DNA of 9,418 nt from positions 1-9,418 of the forward strand of contig JAIRTD010000271.1 of assembly GCA_031255115.1 (NCBI GenBank), in the 5' to 3' direction. Positions 1 to 6,598 of this stretch are shown piece after piece (within the stretch, counting starts at the first letter, position 1; each line of letters begins with the position of its first letter). The notes beneath the pieces are model-generated. The model saw nothing but the letters and a program-made list of their open reading frames with translations. It made no database searches and was not told where the DNA came from. Both the position numbers and the translations under genes were made by a program. The DNA is from Spirochaetaceae bacterium (GTDB lineage: Bacteria > Spirochaetota > Spirochaetia > Treponematales > Breznakiellaceae).

Positions 1-329
1 TTGAGTTCATCAACCTGCATATTGTAAAGATGAACCTGGGCCTGTTCTATGAGAAACAAAAGCCCTTCCTCGTCAAGCCGGGGAATGAGAGCGCCAAGCT
101 CCTTTGCCAAAGCGGTAAGACGGGACTTTCCTGACGCGGCCTTTGTGGTAGCCTTTGCGGGCTTTGTAGACTTTGCGGCCTTTACAGGTCTTGCGGTAGC
201 CTTTACAGACTTTGCGGCAGACGGTGCGGGTCTTGCGGCCTTCGCGGCTGCCCTGGGTTTGGGGGATTTTCCCGCCGTAGAGGCCTTCTTTGCGGTTTTG
301 CTTGTTCCGGCGGCTGCTTTTTTGCCCAT
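1..329 (-). CDS. Lys/Ala-rich histone-H1-like protein, partial (C-terminus beyond window)
   Basis: Reading the minus strand from ATG at 329 gives an open frame of 109 codons that runs off the left edge. Residues 1 to about 70 are low-complexity and strongly basic, with repeated AK, KAA, KPA and TTKAA units similar in composition to histone-H1-like and AK-repeat DNA-binding tails. After about residue 71 the sequence becomes an ordinary amphipathic segment (LTALAKELGALIPRLDEEG, then a helix ending near LYNMQVDEL), so a folded domain probably follows outside the window. The start codon is the first in-frame ATG; a TTG about 11 codons upstream is possible, and no clear Shine-Dalgarno is visible. 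The gene is divergent from tatD. A nucleoid-binding role is inferred from composition only; the family is not otherwise recognised. Confidence 0.7.
   Translation of the reverse strand, partial: MGKKAAAGTSKTAKKASTAGKSPKPRAAAKAARPAPSAAKSVKATARPVKAAKSTKPAKATTKAASGKSRLTALAKELGALIPRLDEEGLLFLIEQAQVHLYNMQVDEL
139..250. repeat. Degenerate tandem repeats encoding the AK-rich tail
   Basis: The plus strand shows loosely repeated units built from GCCTTTRCAGACTTTGCGG-like blocks (for example near 147-180, 178-197 and 199-215). They lie inside the minus-strand gene and encode its KAxKxxKPxKA pattern. Such repeats usually vary in number between strains. Confidence 0.55.
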
Positions 330-402
330 ATCATATACTTTATCAATACCCGCAGAACGAAACAAGGGCCCCGGTAAGATCCTAAATTGAAGCGTTTCGC
401 TA

Positions 403-431
403 TTGACCTTTTAAGCCTTGTATGGTATAGT
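403..431 (+). promoter_or_regulatory. Sigma70-type promoter of the tatD-znu operon
   Basis: TTGACC at 403-408 and TATAGT at 426-431 are separated by 17 nt, close to the housekeeping consensus. Transcription would start near 438, giving about 40 nt of leader before the tatD ATG at 477. No Zur- or Fur-like palindrome is evident around it. Confidence 0.7.
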
Positions 432-476
432 GATTGGTATCCAGTTTGGAAAATATAAATCTTTTCTTTGGAAACC

Positions 477-1250
477 ATGGTGCAATATTTTGATACTCAC
501 GCCCATATAGGGCTTATTTGCGATGATCCTATTGAACAACTCATTGTTATCCAGGAGGCCCGCCAGGCCCAGGTAAACCGCATTATCTCTATTTGTAATA
601 GCCTTCATGATTTTGTTGGTGTATATGAAAACCTTAAATCTGCGGTCAATGTATACCACGCGGTAGGTGTGTCCCCGTCCGAAGTGCAAAATCCCGGCCG
701 GGACTGGGTCCAGACCATAGAACAGAGCGTTCAAATGCCCCGGGTTGTGGCTGTAGGCGAAATAGGCCTGGATTATTACCGTAAATTCGGCGACAAAAAA
801 TCCCAGATAGAGCTTTTTATCGCCCAGTTGGACCTTGCGACCAAGCTGGATATGCCGGTAATCATCCACAACCGCGAAGCGGGCAATGATGTACTCGACA
901 TACTCCGCGACCGGCTGCCGCCCAAGGGCGGGGTGCTGCACTGCTATTCGGAAGACGCGGAGTACGCAAAAAAAGCCCTCAACCTGAACCTGTATTTTTC
1001 CTTTGCCGGCAACCTCACCTACCGGAACGCGCGGAACCTCCACGAAACCATAGCGGTTCTGCCCCTGGACCGGATTTTGATTGAATCTGAAAGCCCCTTT
1101 ATGGTTCCCGCTGATTACCGGGGCAAGCGGAATATGCCCAAGTACCTCCCCATGACCGCCCGTTTCCTGGCCGAAATGCTCGAAACAGACGAGGAGAGTC
1201 TTAGCGCCGCGCTCTGGGACAACGCCAACAGGTTCTTCGGCCTGGACTGA
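477..1250 (+). CDS. tatD: TatD-family metal-dependent hydrolase/DNase
   Basis: The protein has 257 residues, normal for TatD/YcfH-type hydrolases, which are metal-dependent TIM-barrel nucleases acting on DNA 3' ends. Visible family motifs are DTHAH with metal ligands H8 and H10, VGEIGLDYY with E95, IIHNRE with H131, and LHCYS with H155. The final motif, normally E-T-D-x-P, reads ESESP, so the usual Asp is Glu205. The GxHP motif reads GVSP (residues 64-67). All metal-binding positions therefore keep a ligand-capable side chain, but the enzyme is a divergent member. ATG 477 is chosen over the in-frame TTG at 468 because GGAAA lies just upstream and the protein then starts directly at the first beta strand; the site is weak. 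It is the first gene of the operon, and znuC follows after 33 nt. Confidence 0.88.
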   Translation: MVQYFDTHAHIGLICDDPIEQLIVIQEARQAQVNRIISICNSLHDFVGVYENLKSAVNVYHAVGVSPSEVQNPGRDWVQTIEQSVQMPRVVAVGEIGLDYYRKFGDKKSQIELFIAQLDLATKLDMPVIIHNREAGNDVLDILRDRLPPKGGVLHCYSEDAEYAKKALNLNLYFSFAGNLTYRNARNLHETIAVLPLDRILIESESPFMVPADYRGKRNMPKYLPMTARFLAEMLETDEESLSAALWDNANRFFGLD

Positions 1251-1283
1251 CAACAGTCAAACGGCGGATAACAGGAGGGGCCC

Positions 1284-2012
1284 ATGCTTATCACTTGCCA
1301 GAATGTTTCTTTTGGGTATGATGGACATTGTGTCATCTCGGGCCTTTCTTTTTCGGTCCACAGGGGTGATTATCTTTGTATCATAGGCGGGAACGGATCC
1401 GGCAAGACCACGCTGATAAAGGGTCTTTTACAGCTTTTGCGGCCAATGCAGGGCAGTATCACCTTCTCCGGCGAAACAGGAAAAAACGCCATAGGGTATC
1501 TTTCCCAGCAAAGCGCGGCCAAGAGGGATTTTCCCGCCGGTGTCTCTGAAATTGTCCTCTCTGGAATGGTTGGGGGCATGGGGCTGCGTCCCTTTTATTC
1601 CCGCAGGGAAAAAGCCGTGGCGGAAGAAAACATGAAACGTCTTGAAATAGCAGATCTGGCAAACCGCTGCTTTAGGGAGCTTTCGGGCGGGCAGCAGCGG
1701 CGTGTGCTTATAGCCCGGGCTCTTTGCGCCGCTTCCCGGTCTTTTGATGAAGCTTCCGGCGCGGCGCCGCGGGCATTGCTTGTTCTTGATGAACCAGCAT
1801 CGGGGCTTGACCCTGCAGTCAGGTCCGAGTTATATGAACTTCTGACAACGCTTAATAAAACATCAGAAACAACCATCATCATGGTAACCCATGATATGGA
1901 TGCCGCATCAAGCTACGCAAACCGTGTGCTGAGCCTGGAAAACGGCAGTTATTTTTTCGGCGACGCTTCTGAATACAAAGCGCGTTCCGAAAGCAGCCTG
2001 ACGGCGGGATAA
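1284..2012 (+). CDS. znuC: Zinc/manganese-type ABC transporter ATP-binding protein
   Basis: The protein has 242 residues and is the ATPase subunit of a metal importer, acting on the cytoplasmic face of the inner membrane. Walker A is GGNGSGKT (35-42), the Q-loop glutamine lies in YLSQQ (72-76), the ABC signature is LSGGQ (133-137), Walker B is ALLVLDEP (164-171), the D-loop is SGLD, and the H-loop histidine is H203 in VTHD. Assignment to the Zn/Mn class rests on the adjacent ABC-3-type permease. About 12 extra residues (around 151-162, rich in S, A and E) sit between the signature helix and Walker B, where relatives usually have a short link. A strong AGGAGG (1273-1278) lies 5 nt before ATG. 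znuB follows after 14 nt. Whether zinc, manganese or iron is the substrate cannot be read from the sequence. Confidence 0.88.
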   Translation: MLITCQNVSFGYDGHCVISGLSFSVHRGDYLCIIGGNGSGKTTLIKGLLQLLRPMQGSITFSGETGKNAIGYLSQQSAAKRDFPAGVSEIVLSGMVGGMGLRPFYSRREKAVAEENMKRLEIADLANRCFRELSGGQQRRVLIARALCAASRSFDEASGAAPRALLVLDEPASGLDPAVRSELYELLTTLNKTSETTIIMVTHDMDAASSYANRVLSLENGSYFFGDASEYKARSESSLTAG

Positions 2013-2026
2013 TGGAGGGTATGTAA

Positions 2027-2872
2027 GTGGGCGCTGTATTTTCTACCCTGGCTGAAATGTTCTCCTATGCGTTTCTTGTCAGGGCCTTTATTGTCGGCGC
2101 GCTTGTATCGGTCTGCGCCGCGCTTCTTGGCGTCAGCCTGGTCTTAAAGCGCTATTCCATGATTGGCGACGGGCTTTCCCATGTCGGCTTTGGCGCCCTT
2201 GCCCTGGCAACGCCGCTTAATGCCGCGCCGCTTACGGTCTGTATACCCATTGTCGTAGGCGCGGCGTTCCTCCTCCTCCGCCTGGGCGAAAAAAGCCTTA
2301 TACGGGGAGACGCCGCCATTGCGCTTATCTCGACCAGTTCCCTGTCGCTGGGGGTAATCATCATATCCCAGACAACCGGGATGAATACCGACGTATGCAA
2401 TTACTTGTTCGGCAGTATTCTGGCAATGAGTAAAAGCGACGTGTATCTGAGCATAAGCCTGTCAATAAGCGTGCTGGTTCTCTTTGTCCTTTTTTATCAT
2501 AAACTGTTTGCCGTAACCTTTGACGAATCTTTTGCCAGCGCTTCGGGGATAAAGGCCGGACTGTATAATATGCTCATTGCCTGTCTTACGGCAATAACCA
2601 TTGTGCTCGGCATGCGCATGATGGGGGCCGTGCTTATTTCGGCGCTGATTATTTTTCCTGCCCTTACCTCGATGCGGGTATTCAAAAAATTCAAGAGCGT
2701 AAGTATTTCTTCGGTCTGCGTTTCTATGGTATGCTTTTTTATTGGCATAGCCATTTCGTACCTGTTCGCAATGCCCGCAGGGGCGAGCGTTGTTCTGGTT
2801 AATATTGCCGGTTTTTTGTTGTTTTGGCTGATAAGCGCAGCTTCTAAAACCGCGCGTGTAAAAACACAGTAG
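2027..2872 (+). CDS. znuB: Zinc/manganese-type ABC transporter permease (ABC-3 family)
   Basis: The protein has 281 residues and is hydrophobic throughout, with about seven to eight membrane segments. It is the membrane subunit partnering the preceding ATPase. ABC-3 family features are visible: the GDGLSH loop at 47-52 after the first membrane region (family form GDxLSH), and a late MMGAVLISALIIFPA segment matching the conserved LLVxALLIxPAA stretch of ZnuB/MntB/TroC-type permeases. It ends in a short basic tail. The start is GTG 2027, supported by GGAGGG at 2014-2019 with 7 nt spacing; an ATG at 2021 is followed at once by a stop and is not used. No substrate-binding lipoprotein of the ZnuA/TroA type is encoded beside it, so that subunit must come from elsewhere or be replaced. 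Confidence 0.88.
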   Translation: MGAVFSTLAEMFSYAFLVRAFIVGALVSVCAALLGVSLVLKRYSMIGDGLSHVGFGALALATPLNAAPLTVCIPIVVGAAFLLLRLGEKSLIRGDAAIALISTSSLSLGVIIISQTTGMNTDVCNYLFGSILAMSKSDVYLSISLSISVLVLFVLFYHKLFAVTFDESFASASGIKAGLYNMLIACLTAITIVLGMRMMGAVLISALIIFPALTSMRVFKKFKSVSISSVCVSMVCFFIGIAISYLFAMPAGASVVLVNIAGFLLFWLISAASKTARVKTQ

Positions 2873-2883
2873 AGGAGAAGGTG

Positions 2884-3483
2884 ATGAAAAAAGCAAAGTC
2901 TGTTTTCGGCGTAACGGGCGCGGTTCTTGTCTGCGCGCTCTTTGTTTCGGGCTGCCAAAACAAGGCGGCTTTGGCGTATGGGGCCCTCCAAAATGGAGCC
3001 CTCCAGAAAAGTACCAACGCCGCAGGAACCCTCTCGGTGCTGCTGCCCGAATCCGCCAAGGCGGCGCCGGAAGCGCCCTCTGCCGAGGCAAAGCCGGTAT
3101 CACAGCCCGTGTTTGCGGCGGCAGAAATGCCCGTAAACCCCATCGAAATAAAAGAAAAAATGTTTATAGCCCAAACCAACGATGTTTACCTCAATCCCGA
3201 AGATTACCTTGGAAAGGGAATAAAGCTTGAAGGGCTCTTTAAGCGTGAAGGCTACGGCCAGGAGTACTGCTTTGTAATCCGCTACGGCCCCGGCTGCTGT
3301 GGTAACGACGGAAACGCCGGTTTTGAAGTAGCCTGGGACGGCGAATATCCCAATGAAGATGAGTGGGTCGAGGCAATAGGGGTCTTACAGACATACGAAG
3401 AAGACGGCTATCCCTATTTGTACATTGCCCTGGCAAGCCTTACCGTTCTTGATGAACGGGGCGCGGAATTTGTAACCCAGTAA
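2884..3483 (+). CDS. Lipoprotein with DUF1980/YcgQ-like C-terminal domain
   Basis: The protein has 199 residues. The N-terminus MKKAKSVFG, a hydrophobic stretch and a lipobox-like VSGC place the lipidated cysteine at C24, so it should be anchored in a membrane facing out of the cytoplasm. Residues 25-85 are a low-complexity Ala/Pro/Glu linker containing a short duplicated GALQ unit. Residues 99-195 resemble the C-terminal OB-like domain of the DUF1980 (TIGR03943, YcgQ) family: a YLGKGIKLEG strand, FVIRYGPGCCGND with the paired cysteines C138-C139, and DEWVEAIGVL. The match is from memory of the family pattern. ATG 2884 is preferred over GTG 2881 because AGGAG (2873-2877) is then 6 nt away. 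It is 11 nt after znuB and likely in the same transcript, so a role in metal handling is inferred. It is not a ZnuA-type binding protein. Confidence 0.75.
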   Translation: MKKAKSVFGVTGAVLVCALFVSGCQNKAALAYGALQNGALQKSTNAAGTLSVLLPESAKAAPEAPSAEAKPVSQPVFAAAEMPVNPIEIKEKMFIAQTNDVYLNPEDYLGKGIKLEGLFKREGYGQEYCFVIRYGPGCCGNDGNAGFEVAWDGEYPNEDEWVEAIGVLQTYEEDGYPYLYIALASLTVLDERGAEFVTQ

Positions 3484-3497
3484 GCAATAAGCGCACT

Positions 3498-4229
3498 CTA
3501 GCGGGAGGCCGTATTGGCGCGGGAACGGGCAAGGCCGTCTGAAGCCTCGCGGTAATTGGGGTTGAGACGGAGGGCCTGTTCATAGGCTTCGACGGCGTTG
3601 GGGTATTCTCCCACCGATTCGCGGACCGTGCCCAGGCGGTACCACCACAGGGCCAGGTTGGGTTCAAGGCGCACCGCCGTAGTGTAGGCTATATCGGCGT
3701 GCCGGTACTTTTGCTGCAGCCGGTAAATCTCGCCGATAAAGAAAAACGCCACCGATACCCGGTCCCCCTGTGGATTCCCGTCCACATAGCGTTGCATATA
3801 ACGCAGGGACTGGGCGTATTGGTTCAGATAGAACGAGGCTTCTCCCATAGTTTCGATAATGCGAAAATCATTGGCGTTTACCCTGAGCCCCCGCTGGCCC
3901 CATTCGATAACTTCGGCATAGCGGTTCTGCCGCTGGAGGGCCCAGGTAAGCACTGTATAGGAATCCATATTGGCGGCGTTCCGGTTGATTTCCGCAAGGC
4001 AGATATTGATGGCCTCATCGTAATACGGCCTTGCTTCCTGGAGTCTGCCCCGGGCTTCCAGATCCCGGCCTGTACGGTAACTGCGCAGGGCGTCGGGTCT
4101 CCCCTCCTGGGAAAACCCCAAAGCCGCGGCAAAAAACAGCGCCGCGCAAAGGACAACCAGACGCAGGGCGGGGTTCAGGCGGGGAAGTACGCCGCCACGG
4201 ACAAAAAAAGAACTTTTTTTACCGGCCAT
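3498..4229 (-). CDS. Exported TPR-repeat protein
   Basis: The protein has 243 residues. A basic N-terminus (MAGKKSSFFVRGG) and a hydrophobic stretch at about 21-39 ending in ALGFSQEG look like a signal peptide, so it is probably periplasmic or surface-associated. The mature part is built of tetratricopeptide helices: a unit at about 46-80 (YRTGRDLEARGRLQEARPYY), further helical pairs at about 90-185, and a canonical last unit at about 190-225 (LWWYRLGTVRESVGEYPNAV) with an ALRLNP turn. TPR proteins act as assembly platforms; the partner is unknown. The start at 4229 has a GAGGTG site about 6 nt upstream. It begins 16 nt after nfnB and is likely the last gene of that operon. Its end is only 14 nt from the convergent lipoprotein gene. 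Confidence 0.85.
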   Translation of the reverse strand: MAGKKSSFFVRGGVLPRLNPALRLVVLCAALFFAAALGFSQEGRPDALRSYRTGRDLEARGRLQEARPYYDEAINICLAEINRNAANMDSYTVLTWALQRQNRYAEVIEWGQRGLRVNANDFRIIETMGEASFYLNQYAQSLRYMQRYVDGNPQGDRVSVAFFFIGEIYRLQQKYRHADIAYTTAVRLEPNLALWWYRLGTVRESVGEYPNAVEAYEQALRLNPNYREASDGLARSRANTASR

Positions 4230-4245
4230 TGACACCTCATTCTCT

Positions 4246-5748
4246 TTAGGATACGGAAAGCAGTTTGTTAATGGACGCTGCTGCCCGGCGGCCCTCGCCC
4301 ATGGCAAGTATCACCGTAGCCGCGCCGAGCACTATGTCTCCGCCCGCATAGACCCGCTCAAGAGACGTTTTCTGGCCTTCGTCAACGACGATGCGCCCCC
4401 TGCGGTCAACCTTGAGATCAGAAGTCGTCCTGGTAAGCAGGGGATTGGATTCGTTCCCCAGGGCTACAATAACCGTATCGCAGTCAAAGACATACTCCGA
4501 ACCGGCAATGGCAACCGGGCTCCGCCTGCCTGAATCATCAGGTTCGCCAAGTTCAAATTTCCGAAGCTCAAGGCCGGTTACCCGTCCCTTGTCATCACCG
4601 AGTATTTTATCAGGGTTCCGCAAGAAATTAAAGACCACCCCTTCTTCCATAGCGTGGCCTACTTCTTCGGCCCTGGCGGGCATTTCGTCCCTGGTGCGGC
4701 GGTAGATGACATGGACCTGTTCCGCGCCGAGGCGGAGGGCCATACGGGCCGCGTCCATGGCCACATTGCCGCCGCCTATGACCGTAACGATCTTTGATTT
4801 GAACATGGGCGTGTCGGCCTGGTCCGCGTCGTAGGCCTTCATCAAATTTGCCCTGGTAAGGTATTCGTTGGCGCTAAAAACACCCACATAGTTTTCGCCC
4901 GGACAGCCGAGGAATTTGGGAAGCCCCGCGCCTACGCCGATAAAGACCGCGTCATAGCCATCCTGGTCAAGCAATTCCATGATGGTCCTGGTTCTTCCCA
5001 CAAGGAAATTGGTTTCGATTTTTACGCCCATTTTTTCGAGGAGGTTTACTTCTTCCTGAACTATGGCCTTGGGGAGGCGGAATTCGGGGATGCCGTATAC
5101 CATGACCCCGCCGGTTTTATGGAAGGCTTCGAATATGACTACCTCATGGCCCTCCCTGGCAATGTCGGCGGCCACGGTAAGCCCGGCGGGACCGGACCCG
5201 ATTATGGCGGCCTTTTTTCCGGTTGGGGCTTTTACCCCGGGCGTTGTTACTTTGCCGTTGGCCCGCTCCCAGTCAGCCACAAAGCGTTCAAGCCGCCCTA
5301 TGGCCACGGCCTTCTCAACGCTCTTGAGGCCCTTGCCTACCGTACATTCAGCCTGGCACTGCTTTTCCTGGGGACAGACCCTGCCGCATACCGCGGGAAG
5401 CAGATTGGTTTCTTTTATTATGTCGGCGGCGGCCTTAAAATCGCCCTTTTGAATTTCGGCAATAAAGCGCGGTATGGGAACCTGCACCGGACAGCCGGAA
5501 ACGCACGGTTCGTTTTTGCAGCCCAGACAGCGCTCTGCCTCAAGGCGGGCCTGACACTCACCATAGCCCAGGGCTACTTCTTCAACATTCCTGCTCCGTT
5601 CCAGAGGATCCTGGGCGGGCATTTCCTGGGCCGGTATGGCAAGCCGGTCTTTGGGACTTATCCTTTCTCCCGCGGCCTTGCGCTCCAAAAGAATGGCAAG
5701 CTCCGCCCTTGCCTGGGACTCGAGTTCTTCGCCGGTTTTATGGTTCAT
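4246..5748 (-). CDS. nfnB: NfnB: NADPH-binding subunit of NADH-dependent reduced ferredoxin:NADP+ oxidoreductase (GltD-like)
   Basis: The protein has 500 residues, slightly longer than typical NfnB because of an N-terminal extension of about 50 residues. It resembles the glutamate synthase small subunit. Iron-sulfur cysteines occur as C74-x2-C77-x4-C82-x3-C86-P and C121-x3-C125-x5-C131-x3-C135. FAD binding is shown by GSGPAGL (184-190) and the late AGGDIVLGAATVILAMGEG. A second Rossmann motif, GGGNVAMD (325-332), binds NADPH. In characterised NfnAB the b-FAD of this subunit performs flavin-based electron bifurcation among NADPH, ferredoxin and NAD. The start at 5748 has AAGGA 7 nt upstream, and ATGA overlaps the nfnA stop, implying coupled translation. 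Older annotations call such genes gltA or gltD; the adjacent nfnA argues for the bifurcating enzyme and no large glutamate synthase subunit is present. Confidence 0.92.
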   Translation of the reverse strand: MNHKTGEELESQARAELAILLERKAAGERISPKDRLAIPAQEMPAQDPLERSRNVEEVALGYGECQARLEAERCLGCKNEPCVSGCPVQVPIPRFIAEIQKGDFKAAADIIKETNLLPAVCGRVCPQEKQCQAECTVGKGLKSVEKAVAIGRLERFVADWERANGKVTTPGVKAPTGKKAAIIGSGPAGLTVAADIAREGHEVVIFEAFHKTGGVMVYGIPEFRLPKAIVQEEVNLLEKMGVKIETNFLVGRTRTIMELLDQDGYDAVFIGVGAGLPKFLGCPGENYVGVFSANEYLTRANLMKAYDADQADTPMFKSKIVTVIGGGNVAMDAARMALRLGAEQVHVIYRRTRDEMPARAEEVGHAMEEGVVFNFLRNPDKILGDDKGRVTGLELRKFELGEPDDSGRRSPVAIAGSEYVFDCDTVIVALGNESNPLLTRTTSDLKVDRRGRIVVDEGQKTSLERVYAGGDIVLGAATVILAMGEGRRAAASINKLLSVS

Positions 5749-6587
5749 ACACTTTCCTTAAACGCAAGCCGGCATTTATGGTGGTCCTGTTCCTCCCGGT
5801 CTTTAAAAGCCTTCATGCGTATCATCATATTGTCAAAGTCAACTTTATGACCGTCAAATTCAGGACCATCAACGCAGACAAATTTTATCTCGCCGCCCAC
5901 ATTGACCCTACAGCCGCCGCACATGCCGGTTCCGTCTATCATAATGGTGTTAAGCGAAACCATTATGGGCACGTCAAACCCGGCGGTGGTTTTTTCGCAG
6001 AACTTCATCATAATGGGCGGTACTATGGCTACAGTAATATCGGGCCGCGCCGCGCCGGAACAGAGTTCCTTGAGCGGATCGGTAACCAGGGCCTTGCGGC
6101 CATAGGAACCATCGTCGGTAACTATAATAAGTTCGTCGGCGTAGTTTTTCATCCGGTCCTCGAAAATCACCAGCTCCCTGGTTCTGGCGCCTATGATGAC
6201 CGTAACTGTATTGCCCGCGGCCTTCATCGCCTGGACTATGGGAAAGAGCGGCGCAACGCCTATGCCGCCGCCCACGCAGACCACGCGGCCGAACTTTTCG
6301 ATATGGGTTGGATTACCCAGCGGCCCCAGAATGTTCTCGACATGGTCTCCGGTATCTTTAAGGGCCAGCTTGTATGTGGTGGCCCCCACAGCCTGAAACA
6401 CTATCGTTACCGTTCCCTTTTCGGCATCAGCGTCGGCTATGGTCAGGGGAATCCGCTCGCCCCAGTTTGTGTCGATCTGGACAATTAAGAACTGCCCCGC
6501 CTTCCGCGCCCTGGCGATGAGCGGAGCGTCTACGGTCATTTCGTACACATCCGCAGAGAGCTTTTTTTTGGAAAGAATCTTATTCAT
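5745..6587 (-). CDS. nfnA: NfnA: FAD/[2Fe-2S] NADH-binding subunit of the bifurcating transhydrogenase
   Basis: The protein has 280 residues, normal for NfnA and for sulfide dehydrogenase/dihydroorotate dehydrogenase electron-transfer subunits. Residues 1-98 form the FAD-binding beta barrel with RIPLT (45-49). GGGIGVAP (106-113) starts the NAD(H)-binding domain. The [2Fe-2S] site is D218GTGMC223GGC226 plus C238 followed by DGPEF and GHKVDF; three cysteines with a nearby Asp fit the unusual ligand set described for NfnA. It passes electrons between NADH and NfnB. Its start has AGGGAG at 6592-6597, 4 nt upstream, and it lies 11 nt after the alcohol dehydrogenase gene. PyrK or hydrogenase/sulfhydrogenase gamma subunits are the alternatives, excluded by the fused context with nfnB. 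Confidence 0.92.
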   Translation of the reverse strand: MNKILSKKKLSADVYEMTVDAPLIARARKAGQFLIVQIDTNWGERIPLTIADADAEKGTVTIVFQAVGATTYKLALKDTGDHVENILGPLGNPTHIEKFGRVVCVGGGIGVAPLFPIVQAMKAAGNTVTVIIGARTRELVIFEDRMKNYADELIIVTDDGSYGRKALVTDPLKELCSGAARPDITVAIVPPIMMKFCEKTTAGFDVPIMVSLNTIMIDGTGMCGGCRVNVGGEIKFVCVDGPEFDGHKVDFDNMMIRMKAFKDREEQDHHKCRLAFKESV

Positions 6588-6598
6588 AACACTCCCTA

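Noticed and set aside
403..476. Zur or Fur operator in front of the tatD-znu operon.
   Set aside because: No GATAATGATTATC-like or Zur-like dyad could be found near the promoter or in the 33-nt gap before znuC.
411..1253. Long minus-strand open frame covering all of tatD (280 codons).
   Set aside because: It lies opposite a gene with full TatD motifs, has no recognisable domain or ribosome binding site, and also covers the tatD promoter. It is a codon-bias shadow.
2462..3103. Minus-strand open frame of 213 codons across znuB and the lipoprotein start.
   Set aside because: It crosses two real plus-strand genes and reads as low-complexity Arg/Pro/Asn sequence.
4246..5748. Glutamate synthase small subunit (gltD) as the meaning of the GltD-like gene.
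   Set aside because: There is no large subunit nearby, and the overlapping NfnA gene points to the bifurcating transhydrogenase.
5119..5850. Plus-strand open frame of 243 codons opposite nfnB and the nfnA end.
   Set aside because: The opposite strand encodes NfnB with intact cofactor motifs; this frame shows no domain and starts without a ribosome binding site.
5709..6488. Plus-strand open frame of 259 codons opposite nfnA.
   Set aside because: It is a shadow of the well-supported nfnA gene, with an unusual His/Tyr/Asn-rich composition and no motif.
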